64,000 nt of DNA, from contig DDFC01000020.1 of assembly GCA_002336895.1 (NCBI GenBank), forward strand, positions 105,162-169,161. The letters are read 5' to 3'. The position numbers and the translations under genes were made by a program. Source of the stretch: Verrucomicrobiaceae bacterium UBA1938 (lineage in GTDB: Bacteria; Verrucomicrobiota; Verrucomicrobiia; Verrucomicrobiales; Verrucomicrobiaceae). Of this stretch, positions 43,110 to 52,300 are shown in pieces (position 1 is the first letter of the stretch; every line of letters begins with the position of its first letter). The notes beneath the pieces are model-generated. The model was not told the origin of the DNA. It made no database searches and worked only from the letters and a program-made list of their open reading frames with translations.

Positions 43110-43673
43110 ATGAAATCCAGCCTCCTCTTCGCCCTTGCTCTGACCACCGTCTCCGCTTCTGCGGTCGATTACAAGTCCCAGGTCGCCATCATCTTCCGCA
43201 CCAAATGCTACGCCTGCCACAGCGTGACGAAGAAGGTCAAAGGCAAGCTGGCTCTGGACGATGACAAAATTTCCGAGCAGATCGGTGCCGGCAAAAATAT
43301 CATCCCTGGAAAGGGCGCGCAGAGCACCATGTACGTCAATTGCACGCTGCCCAACGACGATGGCGATGTGATGCCCCCCGAAGGCAAAAACCGTCTGACC
43401 GATGCGGAGCTGGCCACTCTCAAAGCCTGGATCGATGAAGGTGCCAGCCTCACGGGTGGTGGTGCCGCTCCTGCGCCTGCCCCCGCCGCAGCCCCTGCCG
43501 GCGGTGCCATGAAGTGGACCAATACCGAAGGCAAAACCATCGAGGCCGAGTTCATGGGCCTGGAGGGGGACAGCGTGCTTCTCAAGATCCCCTCCACCGG
43601 AGTCACCCACATCCTGCCCTTGGCCAAGCTCTCTGCTGAAAGCCAGGCGCAGGCCAAGGCCGCGAAGAAATAA
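43110..43673 (+). CDS. Secreted single-heme cytochrome c with C-terminal SHD1 domain
   Basis: About 187 residues from ATG 43110 (ATG 43095 is also possible). A signal peptide (MKSSLLFALALTTVSASA) precedes a planctomycete-type cytochrome domain: heme motif CYACH near 31 and distal MPPEGKNRLTDAELATLKAWID with the likely Met ligand. An Ala/Pro linker joins it to an SHD1-like domain (about 136-180: MKWTNTEGKTIEAEFMGLEG). SHD1 (Sla1 homology domain 1) is widespread in secreted Planctomycetes/Verrucomicrobia proteins as a putative binding module. The next gene, 12 bases downstream, carries the same domain, so the two products may share a partner. Confidence 0.85.
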   Translation: MKSSLLFALALTTVSASAVDYKSQVAIIFRTKCYACHSVTKKVKGKLALDDDKISEQIGAGKNIIPGKGAQSTMYVNCTLPNDDGDVMPPEGKNRLTDAELATLKAWIDEGASLTGGGAAPAPAPAAAPAGGAMKWTNTEGKTIEAEFMGLEGDSVLLKIPSTGVTHILPLAKLSAESQAQAKAAKK

Positions 43674-43685
43674 CCTGCCTTCCAC

Positions 43686-45053
43686 ATGAAACTCACCCCG
43701 CATTTCGCTGCCGTCGCTCTACTGCTCTTCCACGGCATCGCCATCGCGGAGATGCGCGTTTGGACCAATTCCAGCGGGCAGCTCATCGAGGCCGAAATGC
43801 TCGGGGTCAATGTCGAAAAGCGTGCGGTCAAAGTCCGGCTGAAAAACGGCGCGGAATTCGAGATCCCCATCGAAAATCTCAGTCCGCCAGACAAGGCGTA
43901 CGCCAGGGAGCACTGGGCCGCCATGCAGAATGAGACACCGGCTGGCGGTCCCGCTGCAGCAGGCAGCTCTGCGGCAGTCATCCCGGATGCTGTTCTCAAA
44001 AGCCTGCCACCCTCCATCCGCACTCGCGTGGATCCCGCTGCTCGTCAGGAGGCGCTGCGCCTTGGCGGCGGCACCCCGGAGATGGAAAAGGCCGTGGTCA
44101 CTTCTTTGAATCTCTTCAAAACCAGCCAGGACTCCGACGGCTCCTGGGGGCGCTCCAACAAAGGAGCCATGACCGGATTTGTACTCCAGTGCTTCCTGGG
44201 CCATGGCGAGACAGCGGACTCGGCCGAGTATGGCGACAGTGTGCTGAAGGGGCTGATGTACCTCATCACTCTCGGGCGCCAGAATCCGCACGGCATTTTT
44301 TCCACCAGCTGGGGTGGTCAAAAAGGGGGTGCCGGGACCTACGAGCATGCCATCGCCACCACCGCTGTCGGAGAGGCTTACCTTATGGCCCGGCTGGGTA
44401 CCAGGAGCCTTCCCGGCCTGCGCGAGAGTTTTGAACGAGCTATTAAAACGATCATCGACCAGCAGACGGACAAAGGTTCCTGGACTTATGGCGGAGATGC
44501 CATCGTGTACAATGCCAAAGGCGGCTATGACCTCTCCCTCGCCAACTGGCATTTTCAGACTCTCAGCATCGCCCAGGCCTCAGGCCTCAAAATCGACGGG
44601 CTTGGCAGCTGCATCAAAAAAGCCGTGAAGTACATCGACTCCATGCAGACCAAGGACGGAGGCTTTGGCGGCACGGCGCGGGATGCTCATTACAATCAAT
44701 GGTCTCTCAGCGGTGGAGCCACCGCAGGCTATATCATGCTTGGCGGTGGCAGTGGTTCTGCAGAGATCAAGCGCGGGGTCAAGTTCATCAGCGGCTTCCT
44801 CCAGGACGAGCCGCCGGATTGGAATAAAAACTGCAATCTCTACTCCTGGTATGGCTACGGCAATGCGCTCTTCCTCAGTGGTGGCGCTGAATGGACGGAC
44901 TTTGCCAGCAAGGTCATGCCGCAGATTCTCGCCGCCCAGGAACCGGCCGGTTCCTTCAAGCATGGACGCCCCAGCTGGCCTGCTTCAGACGCCGCTGATG
45001 CCACCTACCGGCAGGCGCTCTGCACCTTGATGCTCGAGCGGTTTTACCGCTGA
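43686..45053 (+). CDS. Secreted SHD1 + prenyltransferase/squalene-cyclase-fold protein
   Basis: 455 residues with a signal peptide (MKLTPHFAAVALLLFHGIAIA). An SHD1-like domain (MRVWTNSSGQLIEAEMLGVN at 22-41, through about 75) is followed by an alpha-alpha barrel from about residue 130. Repeats such as SLNLFKTSQDSDGSWGRSNK, QQTDKGSWTYGGDAIVYNAK and YIDSMQTKDGGFGGTARDAH show the QW-like signature of the terpenoid cyclase/protein prenyltransferase fold. The acidic DCTAD-type catalytic motif of cyclases is not evident, so binding or protein maturation is as likely as enzymatic cyclisation. It lies 12 bases after the cytochrome/SHD1 gene and converges with the DNA-repair gene. Confidence 0.82.
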   Translation: MKLTPHFAAVALLLFHGIAIAEMRVWTNSSGQLIEAEMLGVNVEKRAVKVRLKNGAEFEIPIENLSPPDKAYAREHWAAMQNETPAGGPAAAGSSAAVIPDAVLKSLPPSIRTRVDPAARQEALRLGGGTPEMEKAVVTSLNLFKTSQDSDGSWGRSNKGAMTGFVLQCFLGHGETADSAEYGDSVLKGLMYLITLGRQNPHGIFSTSWGGQKGGAGTYEHAIATTAVGEAYLMARLGTRSLPGLRESFERAIKTIIDQQTDKGSWTYGGDAIVYNAKGGYDLSLANWHFQTLSIAQASGLKIDGLGSCIKKAVKYIDSMQTKDGGFGGTARDAHYNQWSLSGGATAGYIMLGGGSGSAEIKRGVKFISGFLQDEPPDWNKNCNLYSWYGYGNALFLSGGAEWTDFASKVMPQILAAQEPAGSFKHGRPSWPASDAADATYRQALCTLMLERFYR

Positions 45054-45069
45054 CCCATGGCGTGGAACC

Positions 45070-46173
45070 TCAGGACAGCACAAACGCTGTCTCCGCCACG
45101 CGCTGTCCGTTGATCTGCAGCTCCACTCGGTGCCTGCCTGAGTAATGTTTCCGCGTCGTGAAATCGCGCACCACCTGCGATTTACCGAGCTCGATTTCCG
45201 CATGCGCAGGCAGGTCGGTTTCCGTCCATTTGAAGACCTTCTCCGCAGTGCCGCCACCGGCTTTGACGTAGTGCACCACGTAGTCGATCGCCAGACGCTG
45301 CGCCCGGCTGCTGGTGGAAGTGACCTTTGCCGTGAGCGTGAGTCGCTGCCCCAGCTTGAGCATTGCGGGGGCAGCAGTCAGCTTTGCCGTGACCTCCGCC
45401 TTTTTCCCAAAGCCAAAGAGCTTCAGCGCACGCGGATGCCCGCGCTTGATCAGCGTGCGGCACGCATGCTTGGCGATCCAGCGCAGATGCTCCCGCTCCA
45501 GATCCCACGCTTCGAGCCGCTGCAAAACGTAGTCGTGGTGATCCTTCGTGATGTCATTCAGGTGGTTTGCCACCGAACGGCGCACAAAGAGGGATTCATC
45601 ATCCTTCAGCGTCTCCAGAATCACCGCCGTGGGCTTGGGATCACGCACCAGCGTGTGCAGTCGCATCCCCCAGGGCAGGCGCGGGCGGCAGCCCTCACTC
45701 GCCAGACGGCGCACCTTCTCATCAGGATCAGCGGTCCATTCATGCATCTTCATCAGCGCACGCTTTTGATCCGCCACAATAAAGGGCCTCACTGCAAATT
45801 CCGCCGTGCCAAAGACCGTGAAAAACCGCAGCGCCTCCATTGAGAAGTCAAATTCCTCCAGCCCGAAGGTCGCCACAAAGTCGCAGAGAAAGATGGTCAC
45901 AAACTCATGCTCGATTCGCGGCGCCAGCTTTTGCAGCACTTTGACCTTCTGCTGGTACGTGCCCGGCAGCGCGGCCTCCACCGCCACCGCGCATTCATGC
46001 ACACGTTGCATCAGGCTGCGGTCATCCAGGCCATCCAGCACCCGGTTCAAGAAGACCTCGGTGTGAAATTTTGGAGTTATCTGCACCAGCTCTTTCGCGA
46101 TGGCGCGATGCCTTGCGGCATCAAACCATTCTTTGAGCTGCGGTGCGGATTCTGATTCGGATTCAGCAGGCAT
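45070..46173 (-). CDS. DNA alkylation repair protein (AlkC/AlkD-type HEAT-repeat glycosylase) with Ig-like C-terminus
   Basis: 367 residues. HEAT-like helical repeats cover about 20-260 with the alkylpurine glycosylase family look: MHEWTADPDEKVRRLASEGC, RPRLPWGMRLHTLV near 175 and SLFVRRSVANHLNDITKDHH near 205. A C-terminal beta-sandwich (about 265-367, RLTLTAKVTSTSSRAQRLAI) matches the Ig-like domain attached to AlkC members. These enzymes remove 3-methyladenine or 3-methylcytosine lesions without base flipping. It stands alone, convergent with the cyclase-fold gene. AlkC is favoured over AlkD because of the Ig-like extension, but assignment is by pattern. Confidence 0.85.
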   Translation of the reverse strand: MPAESESESAPQLKEWFDAARHRAIAKELVQITPKFHTEVFLNRVLDGLDDRSLMQRVHECAVAVEAALPGTYQQKVKVLQKLAPRIEHEFVTIFLCDFVATFGLEEFDFSMEALRFFTVFGTAEFAVRPFIVADQKRALMKMHEWTADPDEKVRRLASEGCRPRLPWGMRLHTLVRDPKPTAVILETLKDDESLFVRRSVANHLNDITKDHHDYVLQRLEAWDLEREHLRWIAKHACRTLIKRGHPRALKLFGFGKKAEVTAKLTAAPAMLKLGQRLTLTAKVTSTSSRAQRLAIDYVVHYVKAGGGTAEKVFKWTETDLPAHAEIELGKSQVVRDFTTRKHYSGRHRVELQINGQRVAETAFVLS

Positions 46174-46185
46174 GATGATTGGATC

Positions 46186-46839
46186 TCAGGGCAGGGGCTT
46201 GATGCGGATGTCCTTGAAGTAAAAGACGCTCCCTGGGTCATGCGCCTGCAGCGCTATGCCGCCTCCTTGCGGATTGATCAGCCGCCCGGCGCGTTCAGGT
46301 GGCCGCGTCACGTTCTCCGGCTCCGTGTAGTCCACCACCGGCTTGTCATTGAGGTGAATCATGATGCGCTTGCCGTTTACGGTGATGCGCAGCTTGAACC
46401 ATTGGCTTTCATCCACGGGAGACTGCGCCAGATCCACCACCGCATACAGGCTGCCGGTTTTGCGTTTCTCCTTGGCGGTGCTGTTGAGCTGGATCTCGTA
46501 GCCTTTCGCCAGATGCAGCGCGCTGTCCCGCGTGCTCATGTCCGTGTGGATGAAGATGCCGGAGTTTGAGTTCGGCTCGCTGCGGCAGGTGGCTTCGAAT
46601 ATAAAATTCTTGAAGATCATGAAGCCGGTTTTCGTGTCGCCCGCATAGAAGAGATGGGCGCTGGGCTTTGTGGCATGTGCACGGATGGCACCATCCACCA
46701 CAATGAAGGATTCAGGCATCACGTTGGCGCGCCAGCCGGTCAGGTCACGGCCGTTGAAAAGCGTCTGCCACTCCTCGGCACGGGAGAGGCATGGGGCTGT
46801 GAGCAGCAGCAGGACGGGCAGGAGATTCCAGCGGGGCAT
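46186..46839 (-). CDS. Secreted DUF1080 (3-keto-disaccharide hydrolase) protein
   Basis: About 217 residues from the ATG at 46839, which gives a signal peptide (MPRWNLLPVLLLLTAPCLSRA). Typical DUF1080 (PF06439) features: WQTLFNGRDLTGWRANVMPE at the mature start, FIFEATCRSEPNSNSGIFIH in the middle and GGGIALQAHDPGSVFYFKDI near the end. The family includes enzymes cleaving 3-keto-glycosides and is hugely expanded in Verrucomicrobia. It lies 12 bases after the alkylation repair gene in the same direction and 53 bases from the divergent aminotransferase start. Substrate unknown. Confidence 0.9.
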   Translation of the reverse strand: MPRWNLLPVLLLLTAPCLSRAEEWQTLFNGRDLTGWRANVMPESFIVVDGAIRAHATKPSAHLFYAGDTKTGFMIFKNFIFEATCRSEPNSNSGIFIHTDMSTRDSALHLAKGYEIQLNSTAKEKRKTGSLYAVVDLAQSPVDESQWFKLRITVNGKRIMIHLNDKPVVDYTEPENVTRPPERAGRLINPQGGGIALQAHDPGSVFYFKDIRIKPLP

Positions 46840-46892
46840 ATGGGGCGGATTGGTTGGTTGCACGTTGGCTGCGTCTCGTCCAAATCGCAAGG

Positions 46893-48050
46893 ATGCCCGC
46901 AACTTCCCGCCGCCTCCAGGCCTTCACCGAATCCGTCATTCGTGCCATGACGCGCCTCTCCAATCAGCATGGCGCCACCAATCTTTCCCAGGGCTTTCCC
47001 GACTTCAATCCACCCGAGGAAATCCTCGCCGCACTGGAGCGCGCCACCCGTGGCCCTTTCCATCAGTACGCCGTGACCTGGGGCGCGCCGCGCTTCCGCC
47101 AGGCGCTGGCCCGGAAGATCACGCATTTCTCCGGCACGCCTGTGGACCCGGATCAAAACCTCGTTGTCACCTGCGGCAGTACGGAGGCCATGATGTGTGC
47201 CATGATGACCTGCTGCGAGCCGGGGGATAAAGTCATCGTCTTCTCACCTTTCTACGAAAACTACGCCGCAGACGCCATCCTCTCCGGAGCCGAGCCCATC
47301 TATGTGCCGCTGCGTCCGCCGCTGTTTGGGTTTGATCCCGATGAACTCGCACGCGCCTTTGCCCAGGGGGCCAAGGCCATCATCGTGTGCAATCCCTCCA
47401 ACCCCACCGGCAAGGTCTTCACCCGTGCCGAGCTGCAGACGATTCTAGACCTCGCCGAAAAGCACGATGCCTTCGTCATCACCGACGAGCCCTACGAGCA
47501 CATCGTCTATGCCCCGCATGAGCACACTTACATGCACACCCTGCCCGGTGCGGCGGACCGCGTCATCGTCTGCAACTCGCTTTCCAAGACCTACTCCATC
47601 ACCGGCTGGCGTCTCGGCTATGTGCAGGCCGCTCCGCACATCATCGCACAGGCACGCAAGGTGCACGACTTCCTCACCGTCGGTGCCGCCGCTCCGCTGC
47701 AGGAGGCCGCCATCGCCGGACTCGAGTTGCCAGACAGCTACTACCACGGCCTGCGGGATCTCTACACCGAGAAGCGGGATGTCTTCCTCTCTCACCTCCG
47801 CGCCACCGGTCTCCCCTTCACCGAGCCACAAGGGGCCTACTACGTCCTCCTCGACATCTCCTCCCTCGGCTTCGCCACCGACACCGAAGCTGCCGAATGG
47901 TTCGTGCGCGAAGTCGGCGTGGCCGGCGTCCCCGGCTCCAGCTTCTTCCGCGAGCCCGAACACCGCTTCATCCGCTTCCACTACGCCAAGCAGGTCGAAA
48001 CGCTGAATGTGGCGGGTGAGAAGCTGCTGCGTCTGAAGCAGGGAAGGTGA
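46893..48050 (+). CDS. PLP-dependent class I aminotransferase
   Basis: 385 residues from the ATG at 46893 (upstream frame is unrelated). Fold-type I aminotransferase signatures: LSQGFPDFNPPEEI near 29, NPSNPTGKVFTRAE near 169, TDEPYEHIVYAP near 200 and the PLP-lysine motif NSLSKTYSITGWRLGYV near 229. The N-terminus and FPDF motif resemble the kynurenine/methionine/aspartate aminotransferase group (KATII- or MetC-like). Cytoplasmic. It converges with the CNNM gene by 13 bases. The exact amino donor is not resolved. Confidence 0.9.
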   Translation: MPATSRRLQAFTESVIRAMTRLSNQHGATNLSQGFPDFNPPEEILAALERATRGPFHQYAVTWGAPRFRQALARKITHFSGTPVDPDQNLVVTCGSTEAMMCAMMTCCEPGDKVIVFSPFYENYAADAILSGAEPIYVPLRPPLFGFDPDELARAFAQGAKAIIVCNPSNPTGKVFTRAELQTILDLAEKHDAFVITDEPYEHIVYAPHEHTYMHTLPGAADRVIVCNSLSKTYSITGWRLGYVQAAPHIIAQARKVHDFLTVGAAAPLQEAAIAGLELPDSYYHGLRDLYTEKRDVFLSHLRATGLPFTEPQGAYYVLLDISSLGFATDTEAAEWFVREVGVAGVPGSSFFREPEHRFIRFHYAKQVETLNVAGEKLLRLKQGR

Positions 48051-48063
48051 GGCGCAGGCAGGA

Positions 48064-49032
48064 TTAAAACCTCGCACCCATCAGGGTTTTCATCACATCG
48101 TCCATGGTGATCCAGCCCAGAAGGTTGCCATCGGGAGAGTCCACGATGGCAGCCACCTCCTGCTTGTCTAAAAAGAGGGCCAGCAACTGGGTGAGCGAGG
48201 CCTTGCCATCAATGTGCAGTGCCGGGCGGATGAGCTGTCGCCAGTCGGCAGCTTCAGGCGTGGTGAGGTTCTGCACGAAAAGCTCACGTACTCGGATGTA
48301 GCCGGTCACACTGGCCAGAGTGCCGTCCGTACTCACGGGATAGCTGCGGTGCAGCTTGCCGCCGGCTGCCTGCACGTTTTCCAGCAGGGAGAGACGTGTG
48401 TCGAAGATCTTCACCGCATCATGTGGCACCATGGCGGTTTTCACACGGCGCGCGCTCAGCGTGGCGGCATGGATGATGATGATCTCCTCACGGCCATGGA
48501 TGAGCTGCTCCGCCTTGGCGGCCTGCACGAGCGTGATGATGTCCATGATCTGGTCGCTCTGTGTGCGTGCATCCGTCTTGTGCTTCAGCCGGGCGCAGAA
48601 TTTTTCCATCAGGATCACGAGCGGGTGGCAGAGCCAGAGCATGGCCGTGAGCGGTCTGATCAGATGCGGGGCAAACCGCTCCGCATGATGTACGCCGATG
48701 ATCTTGGGCGTCATCTCGCCGCCAAAGAGCACGAGTCCGCTGATGATCACGGAAAAAAGCCACAGCCATTCGCTGCCGAACACCGTGGCCGAGAGAGCAC
48801 CCGCCAGCGTGGCCAGCCCGGTGTTGGCCAGTGTGTTGAACACCAGGATCGCGGAGATGGGGCGCTCGATGTTGTTCTTCAGCCTCAGCCATTGTCCTGA
48901 GACCGCGCTGCCCTTTTTCTCCTGCAGCCGCAGAGAGAGGGGATTCAGGCTCAGAAGCACCGCCTCTGTCAGTGAACACAGGAAGGAGACAGAAAGAACG
49001 GTCAGGACGGTGAGAAGCAGCAGAAGGAACAT
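48064..49032 (-). CDS. CNNM/CorC-type transporter (DUF21 + CBS pair)
   Basis: 322 residues from the ATG at 49032. DUF21 (CNNM) membrane domain, about 1-185: MFLLLLLTVLTVLSVSFLCS, the conserved SLTEAVLLSL, LVFNTLANTGLATLAGALSA and GGEMTPKIIGVHHAERFAP. A CBS pair follows (about 200-320: ETRLSLLENVQAAGGKLHRSYPV-type and QEVAAIVDSPDGNLLGWITM). The C-terminal CorC-HlyC domain seen in longer relatives is missing, a shorter variant common in nature. Such proteins are implicated in Mg2+ or other divalent cation export. The next minus-strand gene is the small HTH protein just upstream (20-base gap). Confidence 0.88.
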   Translation of the reverse strand: MFLLLLLTVLTVLSVSFLCSLTEAVLLSLNPLSLRLQEKKGSAVSGQWLRLKNNIERPISAILVFNTLANTGLATLAGALSATVFGSEWLWLFSVIISGLVLFGGEMTPKIIGVHHAERFAPHLIRPLTAMLWLCHPLVILMEKFCARLKHKTDARTQSDQIMDIITLVQAAKAEQLIHGREEIIIIHAATLSARRVKTAMVPHDAVKIFDTRLSLLENVQAAGGKLHRSYPVSTDGTLASVTGYIRVRELFVQNLTTPEAADWRQLIRPALHIDGKASLTQLLALFLDKQEVAAIVDSPDGNLLGWITMDDVMKTLMGARF

Positions 49033-49051
49033 GAGGGTGGGTGTCAGACTC

Positions 49052-49372
49052 TCAGGCCGCAGGCATGGGACTGAGCGCCAGCCAGTGCCGTTTTCGGATG
49101 GAGGGCTTGACCCCCAGCAGTGCCGCATAGACGCCGCCCCGATGATGACGCAGCAGGATCGAGACCACGGTGCGGTGATCCATGTCCACGCGCCTGGAGA
49201 CGGCATTGACGGGTGCGCCTTCGTCCAGCAGCAGCAGGGCGCTGGCTCGGCGGCGGATGTTTCTTTCAGCGCCAGGGCTGTGGCTGACCTGCTCGACCAG
49301 CACGCGTTGCTCCTCCGACAGGTGGGAGAGGGCAGGCGGGCTGCGGCGCGGGGTTTGAGGATGTGTTTTCAT
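49052..49372 (-). CDS. Small HTH protein resembling the N-terminus of IS630-type transposases
   Basis: 106 residues. The central part (about 38-85: RNIRRRASALLLLDEGAPVN then AVSRRVDMDHRTVVSILLR and GGVYAALLGVKPSIRKRHWL) matches the homeodomain-like HTH that begins IS630-family transposases and some regulators. No DDE catalytic part follows and there are no visible inverted repeats or target duplication, so it is either a remnant or a domesticated DNA-binding protein. It sits 20 bases before the CNNM gene and could be co-transcribed. Confidence in coding is good; function is open. Confidence 0.65.
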   Translation of the reverse strand: MKTHPQTPRRSPPALSHLSEEQRVLVEQVSHSPGAERNIRRRASALLLLDEGAPVNAVSRRVDMDHRTVVSILLRHHRGGVYAALLGVKPSIRKRHWLALSPMPAA

Positions 49373-49399
49373 GGCAGGATTGCATGGGTTGTCGGGAAA

Positions 49400-52300
49400 T
49401 CAGACAGCTCTGCGGCGGCGCAGCACGAGGAACTGCACCCCCAGCAGGAGAAACAAGGTGCGCGAGGGCTCGGGAGCGAGGGCTACGACGGAAAGCGTCC
49501 CGTTCGTGTAGAGCTGGCTCCAGTCCCAGCCGAGGCCGAGGGCCGTGAGATCCGGCAGTCCGCTCACATTCCCCTGATCCAGGCCGGAGTCCGGCAGATT
49601 AATGAATGTTCCAGCGACGCTGGACCAGTCCAGCAGCTTCCATGATGAGCCTGCTGTCCAGATGCCGTCTGCAATCGGCTGGCTGGTGTGCAGTGTGAGC
49701 GTGGAACCTGTAAGCGTCACCGCGCCACCCGAGAAAACAAGATGGTCATTGTTGCCCGTCTGCGAGTTCAGCAGGCCGCTTGCGCCCCCTCCCGAGATGT
49801 CCAGTTCCACGCCACCGCTGAGAAAAAATCCGCCGCCTGCTTGCAGGGTGAGCGTCTGTGCATCCACCACACCAGCTTGTCCGGCAAAGATCACACCGCC
49901 GCTCTGCTGTGTAAAGGCGGCTGCTGCATTGAGAGAGCCTGCTGTGCCACTCCCGCCGAGGCGGGCGGCATTGCTGAGGGTGACAGACCCGCTGCCGGTG
50001 GCGGAGCCGGAGGAGTTGTTCACCACGAGCGTGCCACCATTCACCGTGGTGCCGCCGCTATAGCTGCTGCTGCCGGCGAGAATCCAGAGACCCGCATCCT
50101 GTTTCACCAAGGCTACGACATTGGTGCCGCTGGTGCCTGCCCCCGTGTTGTTGACGATTGCGCCCTGGATGGTGTTTGCATCCGTGTTCGCACCGCCCAG
50201 CGTGAGCATACGCGCAGTGCTGGGGCCGGTGGCGCTGACTGCCACCGCGCTGTTCAGCGTGGTGGCGGTGAAAACGAGCGCGCCGCTGCCGTTGCTCAGG
50301 ATCGTAGCGCCACCCGTCGCGGTGGCTCCGGTGCCGCTGCCGATCTGGATTCGCCGGTTCGTGCTGTCTCCATCACCAAGGTAGCTCAAAGTGCCGGTGC
50401 CTGCGGTGTTGCCAAAGCGGATGATGCCCGCTGTGTCGTCCTTGTTTCCCGTGCCGAGAGATCCGGCAACGCCGATGTTTCCCAGCGCATTCACCATCGT
50501 GACTCCATTGTTGAGCTGAGTCTGGCCGGTGTAGGTGTTGGTGCCGTTCAGCAGCAGGGTGCCGCCGTTTGCCTTGATGAGCGCAAAGCCGCCGCTGATC
50601 ACACCGGAAATCTGCACATCCACAGCGGCGTTCGGGCTGTCGTTCACGGTGAAGGTGCGGTCGGCGGTGAGTATGAGACCGGCAGAAATGGTGGCCTGAC
50701 CGTTTTCAAATCCGGCGCTCCCCACATTGTAAGTCACGTTGCCACTCAGGGTGAAGCTGCCGCCTGTCACGCTGCTGACGAGGCTCATCGTCCGCCCTGC
50801 CACCGTGGTGGTGGCTGCGCCAAATGTTAACGCACCCATCACACTCGCCGCCGTGTCTCCCACATCAAACGTGCCCGCATTGATGGCCAGAATGGACGAT
50901 GTGGCGATGCTTCCGCTGCCGCTGAGGGCAAAGGTGCCGCCATTCACCGTGGTGGTGCCGGTGTAGGTTGCTGCTGCCGTGAGGGTGAGTATGCCGCTGC
51001 CAGAGTAGATCAGACCGTTGGCAAAGGCGTTGCCATTGGAAACGGCGCTGCTGATCGTCACATTGCCTGTGCCGTTGATGGTGCGGTTGCGGGCCGCAGT
51101 GTCGGCATTGGTGTTGAGCTGAAAGCCTCCCAGCACCAGCGCGCCGCCACTGCCGCTGCCTTGATTGACGGTCAGCACTCGGGTGCCGTTGATGGAGTTC
51201 CACTGCAGCTCTCCCATCGTCAGCGTGCTGTTTCCATTCAGTGTCACAGTACTGTTGATGTTGCCGATCACCACCGCGCCACCGCCTAGATTGAGGTTGC
51301 TGCTGCCGCCGAAGGAAAAGCTGCCATTGAGTGCCACGGCATTGCCCGTGCTCAGCGTCAGGCTGGAGCCGCTGGTGTTGTCCAGAGTCCCGCCTGTGAT
51401 CGTCAGCGTGCCTGTGCCGATGGCCGATGTGTTATTCACGGCCAGGGTGCCCGCATTCAGCGTGGTGCCGCCGGAGTAGGTGTTTGTCCCGAAGAGTGTC
51501 CAAGTGCCGGCATCCGCCTTCGTGAGCGCGAGAATGCCGCTGCCATCTGAGATAATGCTTTGAATGGCATTGCCCCCTGCATAGCTGCCACCCAGCGTCA
51601 GCGTTTTGCTGCCGGTGCCTGCATTGGATAGAACGCCTGTGAAAATCAGTGCACCGCTGCCACTGCTGTTGATCGTGGCGCCACCCGTCGTCGTGGCTGC
51701 GAGATTGAGGGTGCGGTTGGTCGATCCCCCCGTGCCTGTGTAGGTGAGAATTCCGGCCGCAGTGGTGCCGCTGCCGAGATTGATCACACTGCCTGCACCG
51801 GCCGCGCTGCTCACACCACTGTCAGAGATGGAGATGATGGTCAGCGTCCCTTGGTTGACCGAAGCCGCGCCTGTATAAGAGCTCGCGCCTGAGAGAATCC
51901 ACGCGCCAGCACCGGTTTTCACAAACGAGAGCGCACCGCCGCTGCTGTCTGTCAGCACGGGCTGAAATTCATTGGCTCCCGTGTTGCTGCCGTTGAGGGT
52001 GAAGGTCTTCGCGGCACTGCCTGAGTTTGAGAATGAACCCGTGAAGACCAGCGCTCCTGTCCCGCTGCTGGTGATGGTGCCGCCTCCGGTGCTGGTGGAG
52101 GCGAGCGAAACGAGGCGGTTGGTGGAATCTCCGGTGCCGGTGTAAACAAGTGTGCCGATTTGCGCAGCGCTGCCGAGATTGATCACACTCCCCGCTCCGA
52201 GGGCGCTGGCCACACCGCTGTCGGCGATACTGCTGACAGACAAGACACCCTGGTTCACCGAGGCATTGCCGCTGAAGGTGTTCACGGCAGTGAGCTGCCA

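Noticed and set aside
49052..49372. Complete IS630-type insertion sequence
   Set aside because: No DDE domain, terminal inverted repeats or TA target duplication can be seen around the HTH gene.
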